From NCBI GenBank assembly GCA_910589395.1, contig CAJUTL010000006.1, positions 36,118 to 100,117 of the forward strand: a stretch of DNA of 64,000 nt. Direction: 5' to 3'. A program made the position numbers and the translations under genes. This DNA is from an uncultured Oscillospiraceae bacterium (lineage in GTDB: Bacteria; Bacillota_A; Clostridia; Oscillospirales; Acutalibacteraceae). Position 1 is the stretch's first letter. Each line of letters opens with the position of its first letter. A model generated the notes under the pieces. The model saw nothing but the letters and a program-made list of their open reading frames with translations, was not told the DNA's origin and made no database searches. Shown in pieces: positions 1 to 8,128 of this stretch.

Positions 1-238
1 AGCCGACAGGCGAGAAAGCCAAGAGGTGTGTGCTTAAATGCCCTTAGCCTCCCCTTGCTTGCAAGGGGAGGGGGACCGCCGATAGGCGGTGGAAGGGATA
101 GTCACACGCAGAAAGTGAGATAAAGCTGCTAGTTTCAATCCCCTCAGTCACGGCGAAGCCGTGACAGCTCCCCTTGCCGCAAGGGGAGCCTTAGGGCATT
201 GCACCACCATTTTACTTTACAGCCGGAAGGAAACGCAT
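1..238. repeat. Intergenic repeat, family B copy (about 47-193)
   Basis: Non-coding. A palindromic block opens with CTCCCCTTGC/GCAAGGGGAG, carries an inner GGGGACCGCC/GGCGGT hairpin, and closes with TCACGGC/GCCGTGA followed by CTCCCCTTGC/GCAAGGGGAG. The same layout recurs at 54788-54931 in the same orientation and at 6938-7083 inverted. Bases 1-25 match the start of tails seen near 12670 and 22105, so the window opens inside a larger repeat cluster. No gene is seen here. Confidence 0.8.
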
Positions 239-928
239 ATGCTGGAACAATTAAAGGAACAGGTCTATAAAGCCAATTTGCTGCTGCCGAGTTATCAGCT
301 TGTCACCTTTACCTGGGGGAATGTAAGCGGGTATGATCGGGAAAGCGGTTTAATGGCCATCAAGCCCAGCGGGGTGGAGTATGAAAGGCTTACCCCGGAG
401 GATATGGTGCTGGTAGACGTAAAAACTGGAAAAAAGGTGGAGGGAAGGTGGAACCCCTCTTCCGATACCGCCACCCACTGCGAGCTGTACCGCAGCTTTG
501 AGGGGATCGGCGGTATCGTGCACACCCACAGCCGGTGGGCCACCACCTTCAGCCAGGCGGGCCGGAGCGTGCCGCCTCTGGGTACCACTCACGGAGACTA
601 TTTTTACGGAGAGATCCCCTGTACCCGGAAGATGACGCCGGAGGAGATCGCCGGAGAATACGAGCTGGAAACCGGACGGGTCATTGTGGAGACCTTCCGG
701 GGCAAAAACCCGCTGGAGATCCCGGCGGCGCTGGTGCACAGCCATGGTCCCTTTGCCTGGGGCACAGACGCGGAAAACGCCGTTCACAACGCCGTGGTGC
801 TGGAGGAGCTTTGCTTTATGGCCTGGCACGCTATGCTGCTGGAGCCGGGTCTTCCTCCCATGCAGCAGGAGCTTCTGGACAGGCACTATCTGCGCAAGCA
901 CGGGGAAAACGCTTACTATGGGCAGTAA
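239..928 (+). CDS. araD: L-ribulose-5-phosphate 4-epimerase
   Basis: Interconverts L-ribulose 5-phosphate and D-xylulose 5-phosphate, linking L-arabinose or ascorbate-type catabolism to the pentose phosphate pathway in the cytoplasm. At 229 aa it matches the class II aldolase/AraD family (about 231 aa in E. coli). Expected Zn ligands are visible: Asp76 in SSDTATH, His95 and His97 in HTHSRW, and a third His in HSHGPF (about 167-169). The acid/base Asp lies at about 120 (THGDYF) and the C-terminal KHGENAYYGQ matches the family. The ATG at 239 follows GGAAGGAAAC; the reading frame is open further upstream, but that part lies in repeat DNA. No other arabinose genes are nearby. UlaF/SgbE paralogues catalyse the same reaction, so the physiological sugar is uncertain. 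Confidence 0.93.
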   Translation: MLEQLKEQVYKANLLLPSYQLVTFTWGNVSGYDRESGLMAIKPSGVEYERLTPEDMVLVDVKTGKKVEGRWNPSSDTATHCELYRSFEGIGGIVHTHSRWATTFSQAGRSVPPLGTTHGDYFYGEIPCTRKMTPEEIAGEYELETGRVIVETFRGKNPLEIPAALVHSHGPFAWGTDAENAVHNAVVLEELCFMAWHAMLLEPGLPPMQQELLDRHYLRKHGENAYYGQ

Positions 929-967
929 AAGCCCGGTGTGCTGTATCAGCAAACATTACTTATCAGG

Positions 968-1003
968 GCAACACCGCATAATCTTTGTGCGGTGCTGCCT
1001 TAG
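968..1003. repeat. Miniature family G hairpin
   Basis: GGCAACACCGCA and a near-complementary GTGCGGTGCTGCC arm form a short hairpin around CTTT. The arms match the termini of the longer family G elements at 25973-26189 and 50671-50846, so this looks like a solo or internally deleted copy. It lies directly upstream of the lipoprotein gene at 1023. Confidence 0.6.
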
Positions 1004-1022
1004 GAAAAACGAGGTTGTTACA

Positions 1023-2156
1023 ATGCAAAGCGATAAAAAAAGAAATTGGCTGGCCCTTTTTCTGGCCGCCGCCGTGCTGGGCGCGGCTTTTACAGGCTGC
1101 TCCAAAAAGGAGGAAAAGCCGTCCTCAGCTGTTTCTTCTCAAACGGGAAGCAGCGGCGCCGCTTCTTCCCAAACAAATATCAGTGACAGCTCCTACAGCG
1201 CCGGGCTTACGGCGGAGGGCTATTTTGAGGGCGTAACCGCTCTCAGCTACGTGACCCTGCCGGATTATAAAACCATGGCGGTTCCGGAAGAGATCTCCAC
1301 GGTGGCCCCGGTAGATGTGGAAAGCCAGCTGAACGGCATGCTGGAAAAATACGGCACGATAGAGCAGATCACAGACCGGGCGGTAGAAAGCAACGATACC
1401 GTGAATATCGACTATGTGGGCACTATTGACGGCGTGGAATTCCAGGGCGGTAACACCATGGGAAACGGCGCCACCGTCACCATCGGCGTGACGAATTATA
1501 TCGATGATTTTCTGGAGCAGCTGGTGGGCCATATGCCCGGCGAAACCTTTGATGTAAATGTGACCTTCCCGGAGGATTACGGCGAGGAGAACGTGAACGG
1601 CAAAGACGCGGTGTTCTCCACCACCATCAATTATATCCAGGTCACAAAAACGCCGGAACTTACCGATGCTTTTGTGGCGGAGAACTGGAAGGAAAGCGAC
1701 GGCTGGTCCACTGTGGCGGAAGCGAAGCAGGGCGTGGAAGAGGATTTGCGTGTGGAGGCGGTTTCCGAGTATCTCTGGCAGGAGATCCAGGCCCAGGCGA
1801 AGATCAGTGAGGTTCCGGCGGCCATTCAGAATTTTTACACGGAATATATGAAATCGTACTATGCGGAACAGGCCGCGCAGTACGGCGTGGATCTGGACAC
1901 GCTTTTAAGCCAGTATCTTCAGGTGGAAAGCATGGACGAGCTGCTGGAAAAGAACCAAAGCCAGCTGGAAGCTAACGCCAGGGGAAGCCTGGTTCTTCAG
2001 GCCTTGTCCGAGGATATGGACGTAAGGCCCACAGATGCGGATCTGACGGAATATTTTGGGGAAAGCGGCTATGCGGAGATCGAGGCGCATTTCGGCAAGC
2101 CCTATCTTTGCCTGATCGTCAGAGAAGCGCTTACCAAGGAAATTCTGGGAAAATGA
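1023..2156 (+). CDS. Trigger-factor-like peptidyl-prolyl isomerase lipoprotein
   Basis: Predicted membrane-anchored extracytoplasmic foldase of 377 aa. The N-terminus has a basic start, a hydrophobic stretch and a lipobox ending FTGC, so the mature protein should be lipidated at that Cys. A Ser-rich linker follows. Residues about 115-200 form an FKBP-like domain (VNIDYVGTIDGVEFQGG, later FPEDYGEENVNGKDAVFSTT), the arrangement found in trigger factor. The C-terminal half is helical and Gln/Glu-rich, like the trigger factor chaperone arm. True cytoplasmic trigger factor lacks a signal peptide, so this is more likely an exported PrsA-like relative. The start at 1023 is the ATG that preserves the lipobox. 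The reading frame is open upstream but overlaps araD. Confidence 0.75.
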   Translation: MQSDKKRNWLALFLAAAVLGAAFTGCSKKEEKPSSAVSSQTGSSGAASSQTNISDSSYSAGLTAEGYFEGVTALSYVTLPDYKTMAVPEEISTVAPVDVESQLNGMLEKYGTIEQITDRAVESNDTVNIDYVGTIDGVEFQGGNTMGNGATVTIGVTNYIDDFLEQLVGHMPGETFDVNVTFPEDYGEENVNGKDAVFSTTINYIQVTKTPELTDAFVAENWKESDGWSTVAEAKQGVEEDLRVEAVSEYLWQEIQAQAKISEVPAAIQNFYTEYMKSYYAEQAAQYGVDLDTLLSQYLQVESMDELLEKNQSQLEANARGSLVLQALSEDMDVRPTDADLTEYFGESGYAEIEAHFGKPYLCLIVREALTKEILGK

Positions 2157-2192
2157 TCGGCCCTGTGCCGTTTCGGAAAGGAGGTGGTACAA

Positions 2193-2273
2193 ATGGTTCT
2201 GGAAAAACAGGGTAGATTCTATTTCAGAGTCGGTTCCGATGTGCTCCGTACAAACCTGATGGATGCGGATTAA
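2193..2273 (+). CDS. Leader peptide upstream of ABC-F gene (26 aa)
   Basis: A 26-codon ORF (starts MVLEKQGRFYF, ends NLMDAD) is preceded by a near-perfect AAAGGAGG ribosome binding site with about 8 nt spacing, stronger than that of many real genes here. It ends 111 nt before the ABC-F start. Its last third (2243-2253) is the left arm of an 11-bp inverted repeat whose right arm is 2291-2301. This is the layout of ribosome-stalling leader peptides upstream of antibiotic-responsive ABC-F genes. The peptide is not recognised. Translation and stalling are inferred. Confidence 0.65.
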   Translation: MVLEKQGRFYFRVGSDVLRTNLMDAD

Positions 2274-2366
2274 ATTTGCAGGCTGATCCATTGTACGGAG
2301 CGATTTTCGGATCGCCTACTCCTATTCCGCATGGTCAGGTTTATGAAAACAGGTTATTTTTCATAA
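2243..2366 (+). promoter_or_regulatory. Putative attenuator hairpins before ABC-F gene
   Basis: Two clear hairpins occur. The first has a perfect 11-bp stem, GCTCCGTACAA (2243-2253) with TTGTACGGAGC (2291-2301), followed by a weak T-run (GATTTTC). The second has a 9-bp stem, TTATGAAAA (2341-2349) with TTTTCATAA (2358-2366), ending just before the AAAGGAG ribosome binding site. A ribosome stalled on the leader ORF would cover the first left arm and could change folding. Whether control is transcriptional or translational cannot be told from sequence. Confidence 0.55.
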
Positions 2367-2384
2367 ACGAAAGGAGCAAAGACC

Positions 2385-4013
2385 ATGATAGAAATAGGAA
2401 TGAATCGAATCGTTAAAAATTTCGGATTTAAGAAAATACTGAACGGAGCCTGTCTGGAGGTGCTGACCGGGGAGCGGGCCGCTATTGTAGGGCGCAACGG
2501 CACGGGGAAATCCACGATCCTGAAGCTGATTTCCGGCGAGGAGGTTCCCGATTCCGGCGAGGTCAGTATCCGCCGGGGCGCCCGAGTGGGCTTTTTAGAG
2601 CAGATCCCCCGGCTTCGGGAGCCCGGAAAAACCGTGGGGGAGGTATTGCTGGAGCCTTTTTCTGAGGCACTGGAAATGGAAAAAGAGCTTCGGGCGCTGG
2701 AAGCCCGCATGGCCTCTCCCGCTGAGGAGTACGAGGCTCTTTTGGAGCGGTACGCCAAGGTGCAGGAGCGGTATACCGCCCTGGGCGGCTATGAGATCGA
2801 GGAACGCACCGCGAAGATCATTCAGGGCTTTCGTTTGCAGGAATTGCTCGGCCGGGAGTACAATGTGCTCAGCGGCGGGCAGAAAACGGTGGTAAATCTG
2901 GCGGCCGCCGTGCTGCCGGAGCCCGATATCCTGCTGCTGGACGAGCCCACCAATCACCTGGACGTGAAAACGCTGGAATGGTTCGAGGGCTTTCTCGCGA
3001 AATACCGGGGCACGGTGCTCATGGTTTCTCACGACCGCTGGTTTCTGGACCGGGTGGCTACCCGCACCTTTATTTTGGAAGCGGGACAGTGCACGAGCTT
3101 TGCCGGAAACTATTCCTTCAGCGTGAAGGAGCAGGAGCGGCTGATGCTGCTGGAATTTGAGCAGTATAAGAACCAGCAGAAAAAGATAGAGGCCATGAAA
3201 GCGGCTATCAAGCGTTTTCATGAGTGGGGCGTTCGAAGCGATAACCCAAAATTCTTCCGCAAACAGCATGAGCTGGAAAAGCGGCTGGAAAAAATGGAGG
3301 TGCTGGAGCGTCCCCAGCTTACGAAGCCCAAGGTGCCCATCAGCTTCGGCGGAGAGCGCACCGGCTCAGAGGTGCTGCGGCTGGAGGATCTTTCTCTGAG
3401 CTTCGGGCAGGACACGGTTCTGCTGGAGCACGCCTCTCTGCTGCTGCGGGAAAAGGAAAAGGTATGTCTCATGGGAGATAACGGCACGGGAAAAACCTCC
3501 TTGATCCGCGCCGTGCTGGGGGAGCTTTCCGGCTTTTCCGGAGAGATTTTTCTGAACCCCAGCGTGCAGCTGGGCTATATCCCCCAGGAGATCCGTTTTC
3601 CGGTGGAAACAGATACCGTGCTGGAGGCCTTTCGCCGGGAATGCGTTTCCGGAGAGGGCCAGGCCAGAAGCCTTCTGGCAAGGTATTTCTTTGTGGGGGA
3701 AAACGTGTTCAAACGGGTGACCGCCCTTTCCGGCGGGGAAAAGGTGCTTTTGAAGCTGGCGATCCTTTTGCAGCGGCAGGTGAACCTTCTCATTCTGGAC
3801 GAACCCACCAACCACATTGATATCGAAACCAGAGAAATGCTGGAGGAAGCTCTGCTGGATTACACCGGCACCCTGCTGTTTATCTCCCACGACAGATATT
3901 TTGTGGAGAAAACCGCTTCCCGGGTCGTCGCGCTGCAAAACCGGCGGTTGGAAAGCTTTCCCGGCGGCTACGAGGCCTACCGCGCCTCCCGGCAGTCTAA
4001 AGAGCTCACGTAA
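2385..4013 (+). CDS. ABC-F family ATPase, probable ribosome-protection protein
   Basis: Soluble protein of 542 aa with two ABC ATPase domains and no membrane segments, typical of ABC-F factors that act at the ribosomal E site. NBD1 has Walker A GRNGTGKST (about 37), signature LSGGQKT and Walker B ILLLDEPTNHLD. NBD2 has GDNGTGKTS, LSGGEKVLL and LLILDEPTNHID. A charged helical linker, the P-site tRNA interaction domain, lies between them. Length and compact domain order fit the antibiotic-resistance subgroup found in clostridia (VmlR/CplR-like), which protects against lincosamides, pleuromutilins and streptogramin A. The regulated leader supports this. A housekeeping ABC-F role cannot be excluded without phylogeny. 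SD AAAGGAG precedes the ATG. Confidence 0.85.
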   Translation: MIEIGMNRIVKNFGFKKILNGACLEVLTGERAAIVGRNGTGKSTILKLISGEEVPDSGEVSIRRGARVGFLEQIPRLREPGKTVGEVLLEPFSEALEMEKELRALEARMASPAEEYEALLERYAKVQERYTALGGYEIEERTAKIIQGFRLQELLGREYNVLSGGQKTVVNLAAAVLPEPDILLLDEPTNHLDVKTLEWFEGFLAKYRGTVLMVSHDRWFLDRVATRTFILEAGQCTSFAGNYSFSVKEQERLMLLEFEQYKNQQKKIEAMKAAIKRFHEWGVRSDNPKFFRKQHELEKRLEKMEVLERPQLTKPKVPISFGGERTGSEVLRLEDLSLSFGQDTVLLEHASLLLREKEKVCLMGDNGTGKTSLIRAVLGELSGFSGEIFLNPSVQLGYIPQEIRFPVETDTVLEAFRRECVSGEGQARSLLARYFFVGENVFKRVTALSGGEKVLLKLAILLQRQVNLLILDEPTNHIDIETREMLEEALLDYTGTLLFISHDRYFVEKTASRVVALQNRRLESFPGGYEAYRASRQSKELT

Positions 4014-4028
4014 AAGAAAACAATATTT

Positions 4029-4067
4029 CGCCCGGCAAAGCCAAATTCTCTTGTGCTTTGCCGGGCG
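4029..4067. terminator. Strong GC hairpin after ABC-F gene
   Basis: CGCCCGGCAAAGC (4029-4041) pairs with GCTTTGCCGGGCG (4055-4067), a 13-bp stem. There is no T-run on the plus side, so termination efficiency is uncertain. The right arm overlaps the -35 region of the promoter proposed for the next gene. Confidence 0.5.
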
Positions 4068-4079
4068 CTCTGCTATACT
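4051..4079 (+). promoter_or_regulatory. Putative sigma-A promoter for hexosaminidase-asparaginase
   Basis: TTGTGC (4051-4056), a 17-bp spacer and TATACT (4074-4079) preceded by TGC, giving an extended -10. The start would fall near 4086, about 50 nt before the hexosaminidase ATG. Confidence 0.45.
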
Positions 4080-4135
4080 GAAGAAAATACAGCGTTACAG
4101 TCTTTTGGGGGCTGTCATGCAAAGGAGTTTATGGT

Positions 4136-5743
4136 ATGAATCTCATTCCAAAATGCAACGGGCCTGTTTCTGTCACGAAGGATTTCTGTAAGGTAGCGCT
4201 GCCGCTGGCTTACAGCGGGGAATGCGCCTGTGCGGGGCTCTTTCCTCTGAAGGCGGAGGAGCCCGCCCTGCTGCGCTTTGAGAAGGAAACTTCCCTTCCC
4301 GCCGAGGGCTATGCTCTCCGCGTGGAGCCGGAAGAGATCGTGCTTTCCCACGCCGATGAGCACGGCGCTTTTTACGGCCTGCAAACCCTGTTCCAGCTTT
4401 TAGAGGAGGGGGAGAACACCCTGCCCTGCGGTACGTATCAGGACGCGCCCCGCTATGGCTACCGGGGCTTTATGCTGGACGTGTGCCGCCATTTCTTCCC
4501 GGTGGAGGAGCTGAAAAAGGTGTTGGACCAAATGGCCCGGCTGAAGCTCAATACCTTCCATTGGCATTTGAGCGAGGACCAGGGCTTCCGCTTTGAAAGC
4601 AAAAAGTTCCCGAAGCTCAATGAGGTGGGCTCCTGGAGAATGGAAAACGGCAAACAGTACGGCGGTTATTATACCCAGGAGGAGATCCGGGAGATCGTCA
4701 GCTATGCCGGCGAACGCCAGATCCAGGTGATCCCGGAGATCGATCTGCCCGGCCACACCACGGCCATCATTGCGGCGTATCCCGAATTGAGCTGCTCCGG
4801 GGAGCCTGCCGAGGTGGTATGTACCGCCGGGATCTTCCCCCAGATCCTCTGCGGGGGAAACGAAAAGGTCTATGAATTTCTCTATGAGCTGTTGGACGAG
4901 GTGTGCGCCTTGTTCCCCGCCCCGTATTTCCATATTGGCGGCGACGAGGCCCCCAAGAGCGAATGGGAAAAGTGCCCCCGCTGCCAGGCGGAAATGAAAC
5001 AGCACGGCCTGCAAAACGAAGAAGAGCTTCAGGCGCTGTTTACCGTAAGACTGGCGGATCATCTTGCCAAAAGGGGCAAGGCCGTGATCGGCTGGAATGA
5101 AATTTTGAATTCCGGCACCATGCGTTCCGACGCTATTGCTCAGTTCTGGACGCCCCAGGGTGCGGAGGCCTCCGCCAGGGAGGTGCCGAAAGGGAGGAAA
5201 TTCATTTTCTCCAACGTGAGCTCCTTCTATTTTGATTACGATCCCGCCCTGGTGACCCTGCGCGCCACTTATGGCTATGAGCCCTCCATCGTTCCCGGGC
5301 AGGAGATCCCGGTGGCACAGGTGCTGGGGCTGGAGGCCCCCCTGTGGACGGAATACGTGGAAACGCCCCAGCGCCTGGAGGAAATGATCTTCCCCCGCAT
5401 GGCGGCCCTGGCGGAAAACGCCTGGACGAGGGAAAAGGACTTTGAGAATTTCAAGGCCCGCCTTCATGCCTGGGAGCCTTACTGGAAATCTCAGGGCATC
5501 AACGCCATGCCGCCGGAAGAGGCGGACTGCCACGGCGGAGACGGTGCCCGGCGTGTGGCCGACGCGGTGGAAGCCCAGCTGAAGCGCTGGGGAACAGATC
5601 TGTCCGGTGATACCGGCGCGCTTTTGGAAGGAAAAGATCCCAAAGAGCTGCTTCGCGGCTTTGTGATGGGAATGGTGTCCGATACCTACACCGCGGAGGA
5701 AAAGGAGAAGGTGGTAGAACTGTTGGCGGGGCGGCTGCAATGA
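4136..5743 (+). CDS. Beta-N-acetylhexosaminidase (GH20)
   Basis: Removes terminal beta-linked GlcNAc/GalNAc by substrate-assisted catalysis. The 535-aa protein has an N-terminal GH20b-like domain (about 1-100) and a TIM barrel beginning YRGFMLDVCRHFFP. The family hallmarks RHFFP, HLSEDQGFR and the catalytic Asp-Glu pair in HIGGDEAPKSEW (about 264-275) are intact. No signal peptide is seen, so it probably acts on imported chito-oligosaccharides, glycan fragments or peptidoglycan pieces in the cytoplasm. SD AAAGGAG sits 8 nt before the ATG. Its stop overlaps the next start by 4 nt (ATGA), indicating translational coupling with the asparaginase. Confidence 0.92.
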   Translation: MNLIPKCNGPVSVTKDFCKVALPLAYSGECACAGLFPLKAEEPALLRFEKETSLPAEGYALRVEPEEIVLSHADEHGAFYGLQTLFQLLEEGENTLPCGTYQDAPRYGYRGFMLDVCRHFFPVEELKKVLDQMARLKLNTFHWHLSEDQGFRFESKKFPKLNEVGSWRMENGKQYGGYYTQEEIREIVSYAGERQIQVIPEIDLPGHTTAIIAAYPELSCSGEPAEVVCTAGIFPQILCGGNEKVYEFLYELLDEVCALFPAPYFHIGGDEAPKSEWEKCPRCQAEMKQHGLQNEEELQALFTVRLADHLAKRGKAVIGWNEILNSGTMRSDAIAQFWTPQGAEASAREVPKGRKFIFSNVSSFYFDYDPALVTLRATYGYEPSIVPGQEIPVAQVLGLEAPLWTEYVETPQRLEEMIFPRMAALAENAWTREKDFENFKARLHAWEPYWKSQGINAMPPEEADCHGGDGARRVADAVEAQLKRWGTDLSGDTGALLEGKDPKELLRGFVMGMVSDTYTAEEKEKVVELLAGRLQ

Positions 5744-6717
5744 AGCGGATTTTGCTGATCGCCACCGGCGGCACCATCGCCTCCCGCAATACGGAAAGCG
5801 GCCTGGCGCCCGGCCTTTCTCCGGAAGAGCTGCTGCGCCATGTGCCGGACGCCGCCTCCTTCTGCCGGGTGGAAACCACGCAGCCCTTGAATCTGGACAG
5901 CACCAACATCGCCCCGGAGCACTGGCTGCTGCTGACAGGGATCATTGAGAAAAATTATGCGGGATACGACGGCTTTGTGATCTGCCACGGCACAGATACC
6001 CTGGCCTATACCGCTGCGGCCCTTTCCTATTTGATCCGCCATACCAGAAAGCCCATTGTGCTCACCGGAGCCCAGAAGCCCATTGACCGGGAGGATACTG
6101 ATGCCCGGCAGAATCTTTTAGACAGCCTGCGGGTGGCCTGTGACCGGGACAGCGGCGTGTGCATCGTGTTTGGCGGCCATGTGATCGCCGGAACCAGAGC
6201 AAGAAAGACCCGCACCAAAAGCTACAACGCCTTTTCCAGCATCAATTTTCCTGATCTGGCAGAGGTCCGGGATCAGCGGGTGGTCAGGTTCATTCCCTGT
6301 GAGGAAGAGGGAAAGCCGGTGTTTACCCACAGCCTCAATACCAATGTGGTGCTCTTAAAGCTGATTCCCGGCCTGCCTTCAGGCGTTCTTTCCGCCGCGG
6401 GAAAACTCTGTGACGGGCTGATCATTGAAAGCTACGGCGTTGGCGGAATTCCAGATTGCTATCTCGCGGAGCTGGATTCTCTGGTGCAAACCGGAAAAAC
6501 CGTGGTCATGGCCACCCAGGTGCCCCAGGAGGGCAGCGACCTTTCCGTGTACCAGGTAGGCCACCGCTTAAAAGAGCGCTACCGCCTGCTGGAAACCTAC
6601 GATATGACTCTGGAATCCACCGTCACAAAGCTGATGTGGGTTTTGGGACAGACCGGGGAGCCTCGGGAAATTCAGCGTCTGTTTTATACGCCTGTCAATT
6701 ACGATCTGCTGTTTTAG
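5740..6717 (+). CDS. ansA: L-asparaginase (type I-like)
   Basis: Hydrolyses L-asparagine to aspartate and ammonia. The 325-aa protein has both active-site threonine motifs: IATGGTIAS near the N-terminus (about 6-14) and HGTDTLAYTA at about 87, with the following VLTGAQKPI typical of the asparaginase/glutaminase fold. No signal peptide is present, so a cytoplasmic type I enzyme is expected. It overlaps the hexosaminidase stop by 4 nt. Coupling to a hexosaminidase suggests use of glycopeptide breakdown products, but that is inference. Activity on glutamine or on D-Asn cannot be excluded. Confidence 0.9.
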   Translation: MKRILLIATGGTIASRNTESGLAPGLSPEELLRHVPDAASFCRVETTQPLNLDSTNIAPEHWLLLTGIIEKNYAGYDGFVICHGTDTLAYTAAALSYLIRHTRKPIVLTGAQKPIDREDTDARQNLLDSLRVACDRDSGVCIVFGGHVIAGTRARKTRTKSYNAFSSINFPDLAEVRDQRVVRFIPCEEEGKPVFTHSLNTNVVLLKLIPGLPSGVLSAAGKLCDGLIIESYGVGGIPDCYLAELDSLVQTGKTVVMATQVPQEGSDLSVYQVGHRLKERYRLLETYDMTLESTVTKLMWVLGQTGEPREIQRLFYTPVNYDLLF

Positions 6718-7500
6718 TTGTTAGCTGTTAGTAGTTAGTCGTTAGAAAAGACCAAGCCTCCACCTTTTTGTCATTCTGAGAAATGAAGTGACGAAGAATC
6801 TTGCCCTTAATTCCAGGGGAAAGGGGCAAAAGACGAGATTCTTCACCGAGAAAGCAAGGTTTCCTTTCTTTCTGTTCAGTAATGACAGACGGAAAGTGAG
6901 CGGATAACCGCTAAATGATAGTTTAGCAGTTACTCTTGGCTCCCCTTATTTATAAGGGGAGCTGTCAGCCGAAGGCTGACTGAGGGGATCGGAAGCCAGC
7001 GATTTGATGCCGCTTTCCGCGCAAGCCCGATCCCTTCCGTCATGCTTACGCATGCCACCTCCCCTTGCTTGCAAGGGGAGGCAAAGGGCTGCTAAATTCC
7101 AATTTAGCAGATAGCCCCTATCTGTCATTCTGAGGAATGAAATGACGAAGAATCTCGCCCTTAAAGCCTTTCAAAAAGAGCCGAAGAACGAGATCTTTCA
7201 CCGAGAAAGCAAGGCTCTCCTTGATTTTTGCTCAGTAATGACAGAAGGAAAGCAGGTGGGTAACCGCTAAATTATAGTTTAGCAGCTAGTTCTCTCTTGT
7301 CATTCTGAGGAGCATAGCGACGAAGAATCTCGTCCTTACTTCCTGAGTAAAAGGGCAAAGGACGAGATCCTTCGCTTCGCTCAGGATGACAGAGGGAAGC
7401 GAGCGAGTAACCTCTAAATTCCAATTTATCTGCTTACTTTTGGTCGGGGCGAAAACTTCCCTCCCGCACCAAGCAGCTTCACGAGTGCCATCGGTGCAAC
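6718..7500. repeat. Gene-free repeat cluster: three family A copies and one B
   Basis: No gene is seen. Family A copies lie at about 6769-6888, 7123-7244 and 7299-7392. Each starts TGTCATTCTGAG, continues with GACGAAGAATCT, and ends in the complementary AGAATGACA or AATGACAG, making long hairpins. A family B copy lies at 6938-7083, inverted relative to the copy at 47. Short TTAGTNGTTAG runs and GCTAAAT/ATTTAGC hairpins sit between them. Confidence 0.85.
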
Positions 7501-7516
7501 CGCCTTCAAAAAAGTA

Positions 7517-7545
7517 TTGACAAAAGGAAAAACCAGGCATATAAT
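7517..7545 (+). promoter_or_regulatory. Consensus sigma-A promoter for marR-ABC operon
   Basis: TTGACA at 7517-7522 and TATAAT at 7540-7545 with a 17-bp spacer, a perfect match to consensus. Transcription should start near 7552, placing the operator-like repeats in the first 40 nt of the transcript. Confidence 0.85.
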
Positions 7546-7556
7546 GTTCGTGACCT

Positions 7557-7594
7557 AACAGTACGGTTATGAACAGTACGTGAACAAACAGTAC
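7557..7594 (+). promoter_or_regulatory. Triplicated AACAGTAC operator-like repeats
   Basis: AACAGTAC occurs at 7557, 7572 and 7587, exactly 15 bp apart. The repeats lie just downstream of the promoter and 37 bp before the MarR gene. Position suggests an autoregulatory binding site. Direct repeats are unusual for MarR proteins, which normally bind palindromes, although GTAC within each unit is palindromic. Confidence 0.55.
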
Positions 7595-7630
7595 AAAGGC
7601 GAACATTTTGAGGGAAAGGAGAAATAAGGC

Positions 7631-8128
7631 ATGAGCCAAACGGAAGAGATCGGTTTTCAGATCCGCACTTTGTCAAAGCTGATCAAGCGGCAGACGGACC
7701 GGTTGGCGTTCCAGGGGGCGGAAAGCCCGGAAAACGGAGAAAAGCCGGGAAGCGGCTTTCACGGCTGGATCATCGGCTATTTGTACCACCATCGGGAGCA
7801 GGATATTTTTCAAAGGGATCTGCAAGAGGCGTTTTCCATTCGCCGTTCCACGGTAACGGGGCTGCTGCAGCTGATGGAGAAGAAGGGGCTGGTGACCCGC
7901 AGCTCGGTGGAAAGCGATGCCCGGCTGAAAAAAATTACCCTGACTCCCAAAGCCGTTGCCCTGCACGAAAGCATTATGAACGGAATTCAGAAAACGGAAG
8001 AAAGCATTTCCAGGGGTCTTTCTGAAGAAGAGAAACGAACCTTTCTGGAGATCTGTGGGAAGATTAGGGCTAATTTAGAATCTGAGCTTCCGGAAAAGCT
8101 GGGAAAAGGAGGATCCTGCGATGATTAA
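7631..8128 (+). CDS. MarR family transcriptional regulator
   Basis: Winged-helix regulator of 165 aa. The central HTH is visible: FQRDLQEAFSIRRSTVTGLLQLMEKKGLV, followed by the wing with the conserved DARLKKITLT. Flanking helices should form the dimer interface. SD AAGGAG lies about 10 nt before the ATG. The stop overlaps the first exporter gene by 8 nt, so it is co-transcribed with, and probably controls, the heterodimeric ABC exporter in response to a toxic ligand. The promoter and operator-like repeats upstream support autoregulation. Confidence 0.9.
   Translation: MSQTEEIGFQIRTLSKLIKRQTDRLAFQGAESPENGEKPGSGFHGWIIGYLYHHREQDIFQRDLQEAFSIRRSTVTGLLQLMEKKGLVTRSSVESDARLKKITLTPKAVALHESIMNGIQKTEESISRGLSEEEKRTFLEICGKIRANLESELPEKLGKGGSCDD

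Noticed and set aside
684..1022. Extended N-terminus for the isomerase lipoprotein
   Set aside because: It would overlap araD by more than 240 bp and bury the signal peptide and lipobox.
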